Shown here: positions 1-8,861 of the stretch, piece after piece
Position numbering within the stretch: the first letter of the stretch is position 1
Layout: each line of letters begins with the position of its first letter
Origin: Microvirga splendida
Lineage (GTDB): Bacteria; Pseudomonadota; Alphaproteobacteria; Rhizobiales; Beijerinckiaceae
Reading direction: 5' to 3'
NCBI RefSeq assembly: GCF_016427565.1
Contig: NZ_JAELXT010000008.1
Span: 110,741 to 174,740 of the forward strand
Length of the DNA: 64,000 bases
Program-made: the position numbers and the translations under genes
The notes under the pieces: model-generated
Databases searched by the model: none
Told to the model about the DNA's origin: nothing
Seen by the model: only the letters and a program-made list of their open reading frames with translations

Positions 1-878
1 ATCCTGCAACCTGCATCGTGAGCATTCAGGCCGATGACGAGCAGCGCCAAGCGGTGATCGGCTTCTGCGGGCAACGAGCTCCGGTCGAGACCGCCAATGC
101 CGCCGTCGTTGCTCCTACGGAGCCTGGGCCTGCCGGGCCGATGGGGCCTCAAGGCGAGCCCGGGCGCGACGGAGCGCCGGGTCCGCAAGGCCCCGCCGGA
201 CCCGAAGGGCCTCCGGGCCCTCAGGGCGTCGCCGGCATGCCTGGGCCGCAGGGTGAGCCCGGCCCGGTCGGCCCTCAGGGGCCTGCCGGACCGCCCGGGA
301 ACCCGGACGCGGTTGCGGGACTGCAGGGGCAGCCTGGCCCGATCGGACCTGAGGGACCGCCCGGACCTCCCGGACCCCAGGGCCCGCAAGGCCTGGCAGG
401 ACATCAGGGTCCCCAGGGGCCGCAGGGCACCCCCGGCCCGCGAGGAGAGCCGGGCCCGGCCGGCCCTGCGGGTTCCGTAGGCCCTCCGGGACCTGTTGGA
501 ACCGTAGGCCCGACAGGGCCAGCCGGTCCTCCCGGACCGCAGGGTGCTGCAGGTGAGATCGGTCCCATCGGACCTCCCGGCCCTATCGGCCCGATTGGTC
601 CTGCTGGCCTGACAGGGCCTGTCGGACCGGCCGGTCCCGAGGGCAAGCCGGGACCGGAGGGCAAGCCTGGAATCGCAGGAACCATCCTGAGAGTCTTCGT
701 GCAGGAATGCGCCTCGCAGGCTCGCTGCACGGCGCGGTGCGACGAGAACGAGTATCCGGTCAACGGCACCTGCAACCGCGGCGACCGCTTCGACATGGAC
801 GAAGCCGGCGTGTACTGCTTTTCCACGACCGAGAGCCCTCAAGGCATGATCGCCCGAGCGATCTGCGCCAGGAAGTAA
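1..878 (+). CDS. collagen-like Gly-X-Y repeat protein, 5' end cut by window edge
   Basis: The frame is open to the left edge; the first possible start inside the window is GTG at 18, so the true start is probably upstream. Counting from that GTG, residues about 37 to 218 are nearly uninterrupted Gly-X-Y triplets rich in GPQ, GPP, GPA and GEP, with one short break (DAVA) after GPPGNP. Such a tract is expected to form a collagen-type triple helix. The last ~65 residues are non-repetitive and contain six cysteines, so they may be a disulfide-bonded trimerisation or binding domain. No signal peptide is visible because the N-terminus is missing. Bacterial collagen-like proteins are usually surface-exposed or secreted, but the role here is unknown. 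The opposite strand also reads as Gly/Pro repeats, which is an artefact of GGN/CCN codons. Confidence 0.85.
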   Translation, partial: PATCIVSIQADDEQRQAVIGFCGQRAPVETANAAVVAPTEPGPAGPMGPQGEPGRDGAPGPQGPAGPEGPPGPQGVAGMPGPQGEPGPVGPQGPAGPPGNPDAVAGLQGQPGPIGPEGPPGPPGPQGPQGLAGHQGPQGPQGTPGPRGEPGPAGPAGSVGPPGPVGTVGPTGPAGPPGPQGAAGEIGPIGPPGPIGPIGPAGLTGPVGPAGPEGKPGPEGKPGIAGTILRVFVQECASQARCTARCDENEYPVNGTCNRGDRFDMDEAGVYCFSTTESPQGMIARAICARK

Positions 879-1042
879 GCACGCCGGATTCATCATGAAA
901 CGCGAGATCGGCACGACGCAGCCGAGGCCATGAAGCGTCACCGCGAGGCGGTTGACCCGGCAAGGATATAGCCCGAGAGCCGATCCGCACCGTCAAGGCC
1001 ACGGGGCGTGAAACCTGTGGGATTTCAGAGGGGGGAGAGAAA

Positions 1043-1118
1043 TGGTGCCCAGGGACGGAGTCGAACCGCCGACACTGCGATTTTCAGTCGCATGCTCTAC
1101 CAACTGAGCTACCTGGGC
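1043..1118 (-). tRNA. tRNA-Phe (GAA)
   Basis: Read on the minus strand, this folds as a full cloverleaf. The acceptor stem is GCCCAGG paired with CCTGGGC, and the T arm contains GGTTCGACTCC. The anticodon stem TGCGA/TCGCA holds a loop with anticodon GAA. The 3' CCA is encoded, giving 76 nt. It lies alone between the collagen-like gene and yacG. Confidence 0.96.
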
Positions 1119-1220
1119 ATTCGATGCGCGGCAAGGCCGGGCGCGTCGTGGAGGGGTGTATAGTCAGACAAAGACCCTCTGTCCAGCGGGTCCGAGGAGA
1201 AAAATGCAGATGGGGGCGGA

Positions 1221-1424
1221 TCACGTCTCCCGCCGGTCCTCGTCCGGGTCGTCGGGTTCGCTCTCGACAACCGGAATGGCGTAGCTGCCGGTGAGCCAGC
1301 GGTTCAGATCCACGTCGGCGCAGCGCCGGGAGCAGAACGGCCGATAGTTCGGCTCGGTGGGCTTGCCGCAGATCGGGCATTTTCCGGTCGAGGCCTGGGG
1401 CTTGTTCTCGTTGGCGGCGTTCAT
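1221..1424 (-). CDS. yacG: DNA gyrase inhibitor YacG (zinc-binding)
   Basis: A 67-residue protein with the YacG zinc ribbon: CPICGKPT near the N-terminus and [16 protein letters not shown] after it, giving the four expected cysteines. In E. coli, YacG binds GyrB and blocks DNA binding by gyrase. The start at 1424 is chosen because AAGGAGG lies six bases upstream of that ATG; a GTG at 1445 would add seven residues but overlaps the ribosome binding site. The C-terminus is acidic, as is usual in the family. It follows maf on the same strand after about 130 bp, a common alphaproteobacterial arrangement. Confidence 0.93.
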   Translation of the reverse strand: MNAANENKPQASTGKCPICGKPTEPNYRPFCSRRCADVDLNRWLTGSYAIPVVESEPDDPDEDRRET

Positions 1425-1454
1425 CCCTTGCCTCCTTTCCTTCACAAGCGGCTT

Positions 1455-1502
1455 AGAGCATAGGACCTAAAAGTGGACACCACTTTTCCGCACGATGCGC
1501 TA
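1455..1502. repeat. short palindromic repeat, AAAAGTGG/CCACTTTT core
   Basis: An imperfect inverted repeat of about 48 bp runs from GAGCATAGGACC to CGCACGATGCGC around the core AAAAGTGG-acaCCACTTTT. It lies between maf and yacG. Two related copies occur at 3991-4042 and 4052-4102, so this looks like a dispersed REP-like family rather than a gene-specific site. Confidence 0.7.
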
Positions 1503-1556
1503 GGTGGCTGCTGGTTACGCCCGATGCAAGACCGGGCTGTGCTATGGAAAGCCGCG

Positions 1557-2210
1557 TCAGGCTGCGTCGAGCCAGGAGGAGCGGACGGGATAGCCCTCCC
1601 CGTCGAGAAGGGCGACGGCCTCGTAAAGCGGCAGGCCGACCACGTTCGTGTAGGAGCCGACGAGCTTGACCACGAAGGTGCCGGCAAGCCCCTGTATGGC
1701 ATAGCCGCCGGCCTTGCCCCGCCACTCGCCGGAAGCGAGATAGCGCTCGAACTCGTCCCGCGACAGGCGCTTGAAGCGCACCCTCGTTTCCACGAAGCGT
1801 TCCCGGATCGTGTCCTTGGGGGTGATCATGCAGACGGAGGTGTAGACCCGGTGCTGGCGGCCCGAGAGCAGGCGCAGGCAGCCTGCCGCCTCGTCCTCCA
1901 CCTCGGCCTTGGGCAGAACCCGCTTGCCGACCACCACCACGGTATCGGCCGAGAGCACATAGGAATTCGTCAGGTCCTCGCGGGTGCGGGCCACCCTGCG
2001 GGCCACCTCGGCCTTCGAGCGGGCCAGACGCTTGGCCAGTTCCTTGGCGCTCTCGTTCTTCAGGGGCGTCTCGTCCACGTCGGCGGGAAGGAGCGCATCG
2101 GGCTCGATCCCCGCCTGCTGCAGGAGAGCGAGCCTGCGGGGCGAGGCGGAGGCGAGAACGAGCTTCGGTCGCGCGCTGGGATTCGACACCTCGGAAGACG
2201 ACGCCACTTT
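1557..2210 (-). CDS. maf: Maf-family nucleoside triphosphate pyrophosphatase
   Basis: Maf/YhdE/YceF-type enzyme that hydrolyses non-canonical or modified NTPs to monophosphates, an intracellular house-cleaning role. The signature [14 protein letters not shown] lies near the N-terminus, followed by a SADTVV segment and GYAIQGLAG near the C-terminus, all typical of the family; about 217 residues is normal length. No ATG is available. GTG codons occur at 2234, 2222, 2210 and 2192, and I prefer 2210 because GGAGAG lies just upstream of it, although the frame is open back to 2234. yacG follows downstream on the same strand. Confidence 0.92.
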   Translation of the reverse strand, partial: KVASSSEVSNPSARPKLVLASASPRRLALLQQAGIEPDALLPADVDETPLKNESAKELAKRLARSKAEVARRVARTREDLTNSYVLSADTVVVVGKRVLPKAEVEDEAAGCLRLLSGRQHRVYTSVCMITPKDTIRERFVETRVRFKRLSRDEFERYLASGEWRGKAGGYAIQGLAGTFVVKLVGSYTNVVGLPLYEAVALLDGEGYPVRSSWLDAA

Positions 2211-2282
2211 TCTCTCCACGCTCCGGGATTTCACTAAGGCTAGGCTAGATCCGGTGACAACATGGCACCAGGGGACGATGAA

Positions 2283-3131
2283 TCAAGCCGCGGGGGGCTC
2301 CTGCTCCGAGCTCGCCGGCTGGGGCTGCGCCGCCTGCGCGGCATGGGCGCGGTCGAGCTGGCGGTAGCGCATGACGCTCAGCGGAATGGACGCCAGGAAC
2401 AGCACCGTGATGGCGGTCAGCATCTCCCAGGGGAAGTTCGCCAGGAGGCCGAAGAGCGCCGCCGACAGGACGAAGATCGGCAGAACCCAATGGCGCGGCA
2501 CCTTCAACCCGATGGTCTTGCCCGAATAGACCGGGATGGTGGACACCATCAGGAAGGCCAAGCCCAGCAGGTAGACCAGCGCGATCGGAGCGGCAGCGGC
2601 CCCCATCGGAACGCCGAGGAACGACAGGTAGAGGGGCAGCATCGAGGTCAGCGCGCCGGCTGGCGCCGGCATGCCGGTGAAGAAGTTCTTCTTCCACTCG
2701 GGCCGGTGGGGATCGTCCAGCATCACGTTGAAGCGGGCGAGACGCAGGACCATGGCGATGGCGAAGACCAGCACCGCGATCCACCCGACCGCCTTCAGCT
2801 CGTTCAGCAGGAAGCTGTAGAGGATAAGAGCCGGGGTCACGCCGAAATTGACGAAGTCAGCGAGCGAATCGAGCTCCGCGCCGAACCGGGACGTGCCCTT
2901 GAGCATGCGCGCCACCCGGCCATCGACCCCGTCCAGGAAGGCCGCCACCACGATGGCCACCACCGCGGGCTCGTAGCGCCCCTCGAAAGCCAGCCTGATC
3001 GCCGTGAGCCCCAGACACAGGGCGATCAGGGTGATGATGTTCGGGATGAGGACGCGCACCGGAACCGGCTTGAAGAGGCGCCGGCGCGGCTCGTTCGGGT
3101 CGGGGGCGAAGGGGGGAAAAAGATCGCTCAT
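2283..3131 (-). CDS. pssA: CDP-diacylglycerol--serine O-phosphatidyltransferase
   Basis: Integral membrane enzyme joining CDP-diacylglycerol and L-serine to give phosphatidylserine, the first step to phosphatidylethanolamine. The CDP-alcohol phosphotransferase motif DG-x2-AR-x8-G-x3-D-x3-D is complete in the segment starting DGVDGRVAR. Multiple hydrophobic segments follow over about 282 residues, as expected for the type II PssA of alphaproteobacteria. The ATG at 3131 (MSDLFPP) fits the family; a TTG at 3167 would extend it by 12 residues. The next gene upstream on the same strand is psd, which acts on the product, so the two are probably one operon transcribed psd then pssA. Confidence 0.93.
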   Translation of the reverse strand: MSDLFPPFAPDPNEPRRRLFKPVPVRVLIPNIITLIALCLGLTAIRLAFEGRYEPAVVAIVVAAFLDGVDGRVARMLKGTSRFGAELDSLADFVNFGVTPALILYSFLLNELKAVGWIAVLVFAIAMVLRLARFNVMLDDPHRPEWKKNFFTGMPAPAGALTSMLPLYLSFLGVPMGAAAAPIALVYLLGLAFLMVSTIPVYSGKTIGLKVPRHWVLPIFVLSAALFGLLANFPWEMLTAITVLFLASIPLSVMRYRQLDRAHAAQAAQPQPASSEQEPPAA

Positions 3132-3266
3132 GGCATCACATCTAGGGGGTGCCAGCTTAACCGGCAACCGACTCCGGAGGTGTTTCCCCCGTCATGGCAA
3201 CACCTCCGGCCCCTGAGGGACCTTATTTTCCGGTCTCGAGGCAGAGCCCGGGAGCCGGGACAGGCC

Positions 3267-3968
3267 CTACCCGACGCGGTACTCCCGGGCAGGCTCGTTG
3301 GCGGTCAGGTCCGCAAGCACCGTCTCGCCCGCGACGGCCGTCTGGCCGAGGCCGACGAGAACCTGGGCGTTGAGCGGCACGAAGATGTCGAGGCGGGAGC
3401 CGAAACGGATCAGGCCGAAGCGCTCGCCGGTGCTCAGGTGGTTGCCCACCTTGACGAAGGACACGATGCGGCGCGCCACGAGGCCGGCGATCTGCACCAC
3501 GCCGATCTTGGCGTGCGCCGTCTCGATGACGAGGGCATTGCGCTCGTTGTCCTCGCTCGCCTTGTCGAGTTCGGCGTTGAGGAACAGGCCCGGCGTGTAG
3601 AGAATCTGGGTGATCCGCCCCGCGACCGGCGAGCGGTTCACGTGGCAGTCGAACACGTTCATGAACACCGAGATGCGGGTCATGGGTTCGGGCGGCAGGT
3701 CGAGCTCCGCCGGCGGCACTGCGGTGGTGATGAGGTTCACCCGGCCGTCGGCGGGGGAGACCACGAGGCCTTCCCGGACGGGCGTCACCCGCGGCGGATC
3801 GCGGAAGAAGTAGCACACCCACACGGTCAGAATGGTGCCGATCCAGCCCAGCGGCGACCAGAGCCAGGCCAGAACGATCGTCGCGAACAGCGCGATCAGG
3901 ATGAAGGGATAGCCCTCCTTGTGGATCGGCACGAAGATGCGGCGCATCGATTCCAGAACGTCGGTCAT
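3267..3968 (-). CDS. psd: phosphatidylserine decarboxylase proenzyme
   Basis: Pyruvoyl enzyme that decarboxylates phosphatidylserine to phosphatidylethanolamine at the inner membrane. The protein is 233 residues, the short alphaproteobacterial form. Two N-terminal hydrophobic stretches (about residues 20-55) anchor it. The motif [10 protein letters not shown] near residue 190 holds the Gly-Ser bond where self-cleavage makes the small alpha chain with its pyruvoyl group. The segment [12 protein letters not shown] is the conserved histidine region. It sits 135 bp upstream of pssA on the same strand. Confidence 0.95.
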   Translation of the reverse strand: MTDVLESMRRIFVPIHKEGYPFILIALFATIVLAWLWSPLGWIGTILTVWVCYFFRDPPRVTPVREGLVVSPADGRVNLITTAVPPAELDLPPEPMTRISVFMNVFDCHVNRSPVAGRITQILYTPGLFLNAELDKASEDNERNALVIETAHAKIGVVQIAGLVARRIVSFVKVGNHLSTGERFGLIRFGSRLDIFVPLNAQVLVGLGQTAVAGETVLADLTANEPAREYRVG

Positions 3969-3990
3969 TTTTTCAAAGCCTCAGAGCGCC

Positions 3991-4042
3991 AGCGCATCGT
4001 GCGGAAAAGTGGTTTCGGTTTTCCGCGCTCAACGATGCGCTA
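3991..4042. repeat. short palindromic repeat, AAAAGTGG core, copy 2
   Basis: Inverted repeat AGCGCATCGT...ACGATGCGCT, with GCGGAAAAGTGG in the left half and TTTTCCGC in the right half. It lies between psd and the ABC exporter and is related to the elements at 1455 and 4052. Confidence 0.75.
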
Positions 4043-4051
4043 GTTAAGAAT

Positions 4052-4102
4052 GAGCATCGGATGGATCCCAAAAATGCAAATCCACTTTTGGGTCCGATGC
4101 TT
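4052..4102. repeat. short palindromic repeat, AAAAGTGG core, copy 3
   Basis: Inverted repeat whose arms read GAGCATCGGA/TCCGATGCT, with an inner ATCCCAAAA/TTTTGGGT pair and CCACTTTT. It lies ten bases after the copy at 3991, so two elements are in tandem here. Confidence 0.7.
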
Positions 4103-4133
4103 TAGTCGGGATGGCAGGCGGAACCGCTTCTTG

Positions 4134-6089
4134 TCAACCTGCCACGCTCTCGCGGCTGCGTTCCTCCTCCTGGGCCCGCTTGAGGGCTTCGCGGGCCTGA
4201 TCGGCCTCCCGCTGGCGGTTCCACATGGCGGCGTAGACCCCGCCCTGGGCCAGCAGGCTCCCATGGTTTCCGCGCTCGACCACCCGGCCCTGGTCGAGGA
4301 CGATGATCTCGTCGGCCCCGATGACCGTGGACAGACGGTGGGCGATCACCAGGGTCGTGCGGCCGCGGCTGACTCGGTCGAGGGCATCCTGGATCTCCTT
4401 CTCGGTGAAGGTGTCGAGGGCCGAGGTCGCCTCGTCGAGAACCAGGATCGGCGGGGCTTTCAGGATCGTGCGGGCAATCGCCACGCGCTGCTTCTCGCCG
4501 CCTGAGAGCTTGAGGCCGCGCTCGCCCACGGGCGTGTCGTACCCCTCCGGCAGAAGACCGATGAAGCGGTCGATCTGCGCAAGGCGAGCCGCCTCCTTCA
4601 CCTCCTCGGGGGTCGCGTCCCAGCGGCCGTACTGGATGTTGTAGCCGATGGTGTCGTTGAACAGCACGGTATCCTGCGGGACCATGCCGATGACCTTGCG
4701 CAATGACCCCTGCTGCACCTCGGCGATGTTCTGCCCGTCGATGAGGATGCGGCCGCTATTAGGCTCGTAGAAGCGGAACAGCAGGCGCGAGATGGTGGAC
4801 TTGCCCGCGCCCGAGGGACCCACGATGGCCACCGTGTGCCCGGCCGGCACCTCGAAGCTGACGCCCTTCAGGATCGGCCGCTCCGGGTTATAGGCGAAAT
4901 GCACATCCTCGAAGCGCACGACCGCCTGCTCGACCTGGAGGGGCCTGGCGCCCGGCTTGTCCTGGATCTCGGGGTTGCGGTCGATGATCTCGAACATGTC
5001 GTCGATGTCGATCAGCGCCTGCTTGATCTCGCGGTAGAGCATGCCCATGAAGTTCAGCGGGATGTAGAGCTGCACCAGCATGGCGTTGACGAGCACGAAG
5101 CTGCCGATGGAGGCATTGCCCGCCATGATGTCCCGTGCGGCCAGCACCATGACGACGGCCATGCCGATGGAGAAGATCACCGCCTGGCCGGCGTTGAGCA
5201 CGGCGAGCGAGGTATAGGTCTGGGTCGAGGCCTTCTCAAAGCGCTCCATGGAGCGGTCGTAGCGGGCGGTCTCCCGCTGCTCGGCGCCGAAATACTTCAC
5301 CGTCTCGTAGTTCAGGAGCGAGTCGACCGCCTTGGTGTTGGCGTCCGTATCGGAGTCGTTCATCTGCTTGCGGATCGTGATCCGCCACTGGGTCGCCTTG
5401 TAGGTATAGGCGAGATAGACGACGACCATGACGAAGACGACGGCCGAATAGACCCAGTTGAACTCCCATGCGAGGAGGCCCAGCACGAAGACGAACTCGA
5501 GGATCGTCGGCAGGAGCGTCAGCACCACCAGGCGCGACAGCTCCTCGATGCCCTCGCGGCCGCGCTCGAGCACGCGGGTCAGGCCGCCGGTCTTGCGCTC
5601 CAGGTGAAAGCGCAGGGACAGTCGGTGCATGTGCTCGAAGGTCTGCAGGGCGAGCTGTCTGACCGCATGCATCGCCACCTTGGCGAAGACGCCGTCGCGG
5701 ACCTGCGTCAGCACCGCCATGATGATGCGGGTGAGGCCGTAGATCGCCGTGAGCAGGATCGGCGCCTTCCAGATCCAGGACCCGGCCGTTGCGGCGACCT
5801 CGGTCGCTTGGTTGCCGCTGCTCGTGACGGCCACGAGCGCGTCCGTCGCCCATTTGAAGGCAAAGGGCGTGACCATCGTGACGCCCTTGGCGACCAGAAG
5901 CAGGGCAAAGGCCAGGAAGACCCGCCGCTGAAGGTCCGGGCGGCCGTGGGGCCAGATGTAGGGCCAGAGCTTCTTCCAGGTGGGGGCCAGGCCGCTCGGC
6001 TCGGGCCGGGCTGCGCCAGTCGTCGGGACGGCGGTGGAGGGAGGCATCGGTGAGGTCCAATCGAAAGCTTGGACCCCGATATAAGCCAT
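4134..6089 (-). CDS. Atm1-type ABC transporter, fused membrane and ATPase domains
   Basis: A 651-residue half-transporter of the Atm1/HMT1 family, which exports glutathione-linked sulfur or metal-glutathione conjugates across the inner membrane. Residues about 55-370 form a six-helix ABC exporter domain; the ATPase domain follows with Walker A GPSGAGKST, signature LSGGEKQRVAIAR, Walker B ILVLDEATSALD and switch LVIAHRLST. The Pro/Thr/Gly-rich N-terminus is low complexity. The start could be ATG 6089 or ATG 6047; neither has a strong ribosome binding site. A perfect 18-bp palindrome lies four bases upstream of the 6089 start. The exact cargo is inference from family. Confidence 0.9.
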   Translation of the reverse strand: MAYIGVQAFDWTSPMPPSTAVPTTGAARPEPSGLAPTWKKLWPYIWPHGRPDLQRRVFLAFALLLVAKGVTMVTPFAFKWATDALVAVTSSGNQATEVAATAGSWIWKAPILLTAIYGLTRIIMAVLTQVRDGVFAKVAMHAVRQLALQTFEHMHRLSLRFHLERKTGGLTRVLERGREGIEELSRLVVLTLLPTILEFVFVLGLLAWEFNWVYSAVVFVMVVVYLAYTYKATQWRITIRKQMNDSDTDANTKAVDSLLNYETVKYFGAEQRETARYDRSMERFEKASTQTYTSLAVLNAGQAVIFSIGMAVVMVLAARDIMAGNASIGSFVLVNAMLVQLYIPLNFMGMLYREIKQALIDIDDMFEIIDRNPEIQDKPGARPLQVEQAVVRFEDVHFAYNPERPILKGVSFEVPAGHTVAIVGPSGAGKSTISRLLFRFYEPNSGRILIDGQNIAEVQQGSLRKVIGMVPQDTVLFNDTIGYNIQYGRWDATPEEVKEAARLAQIDRFIGLLPEGYDTPVGERGLKLSGGEKQRVAIARTILKAPPILVLDEATSALDTFTEKEIQDALDRVSRGRTTLVIAHRLSTVIGADEIIVLDQGRVVERGNHGSLLAQGGVYAAMWNRQREADQAREALKRAQEEERSRESVAG

Positions 6090-6092
6090 CGT

Positions 6093-6110
6093 CAGGGTGA
6101 ATTCACCCTG
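6093..6110. promoter_or_regulatory. perfect 18-bp palindrome upstream of the Atm1-type gene
   Basis: CAGGGTGAATTCACCCTG is a perfect self-complementary 18-mer between the LysM gene stop and the ABC exporter start. Its size and position suit a dimeric repressor site, but no cognate regulator is evident nearby and it could be chance. Confidence 0.4.
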
Positions 6111-6149
6111 CCCCAGGAAATGTCCTGTGCAGCCTCCTCGGGAGCGGAA

Positions 6150-7493
6150 TCAGTTGCTCCTGGGCTCCTGATCGCCGGGCAGGACGAAGACCTGTCCCGG
6201 GTAGATCAGGTCCGGATTGCGGATCTGCTCCTGGTTCGCGCCATAGATCACGGTGTAGCGCAGGCCCTTGCCGTAGACCCGCTGGCTGATGCGCCACAGA
6301 TTGTCGCCGCGGGATACGATGGCCGTGTTGATGTTGGGGATCACGATCGTGCCGGCATCGGCCAGCTGCCCCTGCGGCAGAGCCGAAGCCACCTCGCGCG
6401 ATGCCTGCGGCTGGGAGGATGCCGGGGAGCCGGATGTGCGCTGCTGACCCGGCGCAGGAGCCTGGGGCTGAGCGGAGGCCACCTGGGCGGGCACGTTGAA
6501 GCCGACCTCGGCCCTCGACCTGACCTGACCGGAGACCGGATCCACGTCATCCAGGCGGATGCGATAGTCGCCGGGCTTCACGCCGCTGGCGATGGAGAAG
6601 GACACCCGGCCGTCGCCTCCGGCTCCTCCGGGAGCGATGAAGCTCTCATTGAGGTAGAGCCGGATGGTGGCTCCCGGCGAGGATTGTCCGGACACATAGA
6701 GCTTGCCCTCCTCCGCCTCGACCGTGACGATCTTGATCTCGGGCCGGGGTGAGGGCGTGGCGGACGGCGCGCCCGCAGCGGCAGCGGCGGGAGGAGCAGC
6801 CGGCGGCGGCGGGGAGACGGTCGGGGCGGCGCCGGCCTGCTGCTGGGGCGCAGGGGGAGCGGCTGGCTCGGCCTCGGACTTCGGCGCCTCGGCCACCTTG
6901 GTCTCCGGCGGCTCCGGATTCGACAGGACCACCGTGGGTTTGTCCGGGGATGTCAGCGTCACGAGGGGTCGGGTCTTCCCGTCCGTGATGACGACCGTCA
7001 CGGCCTGCGCGGAGCGCTGGCGCGTTCCGTCCGGCGCAATGGATTGCAGCACCACCTGGTGGGACCCGGGCGGCAGGGGCGGCGGCACAATGGCGAAGAG
7101 CCCGGAGGCGTCGGCCGCCGCGCGGGCATGAACCTGATCGCCCCTGAGAAGCTCGATGGTGGCCCCTGGGGCCGCGCGACCGGCAATGACGCTCTCCCCG
7201 TCCGGCTCGACGCGCACGACATCGAAGGAAGGAACGATGGGGGCGTCCTTGGGCTGCGCGGCAGCGGGAGTTTCGCTCGCGGCAGGTGGTTTGGCGGCGG
7301 CCAGCTGCTGGCCGGGCGAAGACTGGGCCTGGGGAGCGACGGGCTGGGCCGTCTGGGCGGACGATCCGGCCTGCGGGGCTGCAGGCTTTCCGGACCAGGA
7401 CCAGTAAAGCACGCCGAGGAGCACCGCGACGACGGCTGCTGCTGCAGCGCCGAGAAGCGCGATGGTGCCCTTTAACTCTTTCGGATGCGCCAT
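6150..7493 (-). CDS. LysM peptidoglycan-binding domain protein with membrane anchor
   Basis: 447 residues. A short basic N-terminus (MAHPKELKG) is followed by a single hydrophobic segment at about 13-33, so it is anchored in the inner membrane with a periplasmic body. A long Pro/Ala/Gln-rich linker is interrupted by two or more Ig-like beta modules, recognisable by GESVIAGRAAPGATIELLRG and LYVSGQSSPGATIRLYLN. A C-terminal LysM domain (SRGDNLWRISQRVYGKGLRY ending LIYPGQVFVLPG) should bind peptidoglycan. The ATG at 7493 is chosen because upstream codons would overlap the promoter region of the divergent LOG gene. A cell-envelope scaffold role is inferred; no catalytic domain is visible. Confidence 0.85.
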   Translation of the reverse strand: MAHPKELKGTIALLGAAAAAVVAVLLGVLYWSWSGKPAAPQAGSSAQTAQPVAPQAQSSPGQQLAAAKPPAASETPAAAQPKDAPIVPSFDVVRVEPDGESVIAGRAAPGATIELLRGDQVHARAAADASGLFAIVPPPLPPGSHQVVLQSIAPDGTRQRSAQAVTVVITDGKTRPLVTLTSPDKPTVVLSNPEPPETKVAEAPKSEAEPAAPPAPQQQAGAAPTVSPPPPAAPPAAAAAGAPSATPSPRPEIKIVTVEAEEGKLYVSGQSSPGATIRLYLNESFIAPGGAGGDGRVSFSIASGVKPGDYRIRLDDVDPVSGQVRSRAEVGFNVPAQVASAQPQAPAPGQQRTSGSPASSQPQASREVASALPQGQLADAGTIVIPNINTAIVSRGDNLWRISQRVYGKGLRYTVIYGANQEQIRNPDLIYPGQVFVLPGDQEPRSN

Positions 7494-7573
7494 GATGCTT
7501 TTTCTCAAACGCGGCACTTTCCGCCATTTAAACCGTTTATCTTTCAAAAGGCTACGGCCATAAAGGACAAAAT

Positions 7574-8230
7574 ATGCTCTACGACTCAGCCAGGGAGGCT
7601 CCCCGCCTCCCCGAAATGCCCATGTCATCTGTCAAACCGATCAAATCCATTTGTGTTTATTGCGGCTCCGGCTTCGGAGACGACCCTGTTTTTGCCGAGA
7701 ATGCTTTGGCTTTGGGCCGCCTCATGGCCGAACAGGGGATCAACCTGGTCTATGGCGGCGGCAATGTGGGCCTCATGGGCACCGTGGCCCAGTCGGTCCT
7801 CGACCATGGCGGTTATGTCACAGGGATCATTCCGGAATTCCTGAAATCCCGCGAGAAGCTTCTGGACGACGTGCAGGAAACCCTCGTCGTGCCGGACATG
7901 CACACCCGCAAGCGGCTGATGTTCGAAAAGGCCGACGCCTTCGTGGCCATGCCCGGCGGCATCGGCACCCTGGAGGAACTCGTCGAGCAGATGACCTGGT
8001 CACAGCTCGGGCGCCATACCAAGCCGATCCTGATGCTGAGCACCAAGGGCTTCTGGAAGCCCCTGCTCACCCTGATTGCCCACATGCGCGAGCAGGGCTT
8101 CATCCGTCCCGGGCTGGAGCTCAACTATCTCGTGGCGGAGCGTGTCGAGGAGGTGATCCCAATGCTGGAAGCCTCCGCCCGCCGGGTCGGGATCGTCAGC
8201 AACGAAGAGGCGATCGAGAGCCGCTTTTAA
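7574..8230 (+). CDS. LOG-family TIGR00730 Rossmann protein (cytokinin nucleoside 5'-monophosphate phosphoribohydrolase type)
   Basis: 218 residues with the family signature PGGIGTLEEL and the upstream RKRLMFEKADAFVAMPG segment, which together form the nucleotide site of lysine-decarboxylase-like (LOG) proteins. These enzymes release the free base from cytokinin or AMP-type nucleoside monophosphates; in bacteria the physiological substrate is often unknown. The N-terminal ICVYCGSGFGDDPVF is the usual first strand and loop. ATG 7574 is preferred because AAGGA sits six bases before it, though a start at 7622 would give a more typical N-terminus. It is divergent from the LysM gene. Confidence 0.88.
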   Translation: MLYDSAREAPRLPEMPMSSVKPIKSICVYCGSGFGDDPVFAENALALGRLMAEQGINLVYGGGNVGLMGTVAQSVLDHGGYVTGIIPEFLKSREKLLDDVQETLVVPDMHTRKRLMFEKADAFVAMPGGIGTLEELVEQMTWSQLGRHTKPILMLSTKGFWKPLLTLIAHMREQGFIRPGLELNYLVAERVEEVIPMLEASARRVGIVSNEEAIESRF

Positions 8231-8239
8231 AAACGTTGA

Positions 8240-8689
8240 TTATCCTGCGCGGGACAACACAAGCCCGCCCAGGATCATGCCCGCCGCCAGGAGCCGCTGC
8301 CAGGTGATCGCCTGCACGGGAAGGCCGAAGGCTCCGACAGCGTCCAATACCAGGGCTGCAGCGACCTGCCCGAAGATCAGGGCCGCCACGGTGCTGACCA
8401 CGCCGAGCTGCGGCACGCCCCAGATCACGACGGCGACGTAGAACGCGCCCAAAAGCCCTCCGAGCCAGGACCACCAGGGAGCCGCGGCCATGGCGCTGCC
8501 CGATGGCCATGCGCCGCGGACCGCGCTGAGCACGGCCAGAACAACGAAGCCGATCCCGAATGAGATGCAAGCCGCCAGCACGGGATCGCTGAGGGATTTC
8601 GCGAGCGCTGCATTGATGGGCGCCTGGGCCGCCAGGAATACGCCGCCGACGAGGATTCCTAGGAGCGGGAGCAGGATGGAGATGTTCAT
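8240..8689 (-). CDS. DMT-type (DUF606/YdcZ) small membrane transporter
   Basis: 149 residues from ATG 8689, which has GAGG five bases upstream. Five hydrophobic segments cover nearly the whole chain (starting ISILLPLLGILVGGVFLAA). Motifs QAPINAALAK near the first loop and WWSWLGGLLGAFYV in the middle are characteristic of the DUF606/YdcZ group of the drug/metabolite transporter superfamily. The substrate is unknown. It converges on the LOG gene, with only nine bases between the stops. Confidence 0.82.
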   Translation of the reverse strand: MNISILLPLLGILVGGVFLAAQAPINAALAKSLSDPVLAACISFGIGFVVLAVLSAVRGAWPSGSAMAAAPWWSWLGGLLGAFYVAVVIWGVPQLGVVSTVAALIFGQVAAALVLDAVGAFGLPVQAITWQRLLAAGMILGGLVLSRAG

Positions 8690-8740
8690 GGGAGCCTCAG
8701 AAGAAGCATAGGCTTGAATTGGCAGGTCGTGCACGCACAG

Positions 8741-8844
8741 ACCTCATCCTGAGGAGCAGACAAAGTCTGCGTCTCGAAGGATCTCCAGTGCCCTCTGGAA
8801 TCTGCTTCGAAACGGTCGCTTAGGCGACCTCCTCAGGATGAGGT
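8741..8844. repeat. intergenic palindromic repeat, CCTCATCCTGAGGAG family, copy 1
   Basis: A 104-bp element has perfect inverted ends ACCTCATCCTGAGGAG and CTCCTCAGGATGAGGT. The inner part contains further inverted segments (GCAGACAAAGTCTGC, TCTCGAAGGA/TGCTTCGAAAC). A close relative lies at 11001-11100. No coding potential; it separates the DMT gene from cimA. Confidence 0.85.
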
Positions 8845-8861
8845 CGAGTTTACGAAAACGG

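Noticed and set aside
404..826. A Gly/Pro-rich frame antisense to the collagen-like gene
   Set aside because: GGN and CCN codons are complementary, so a Gly-Pro repeat gene always shows one on the other strand; it has no ribosome binding site and ends inside the repeat.
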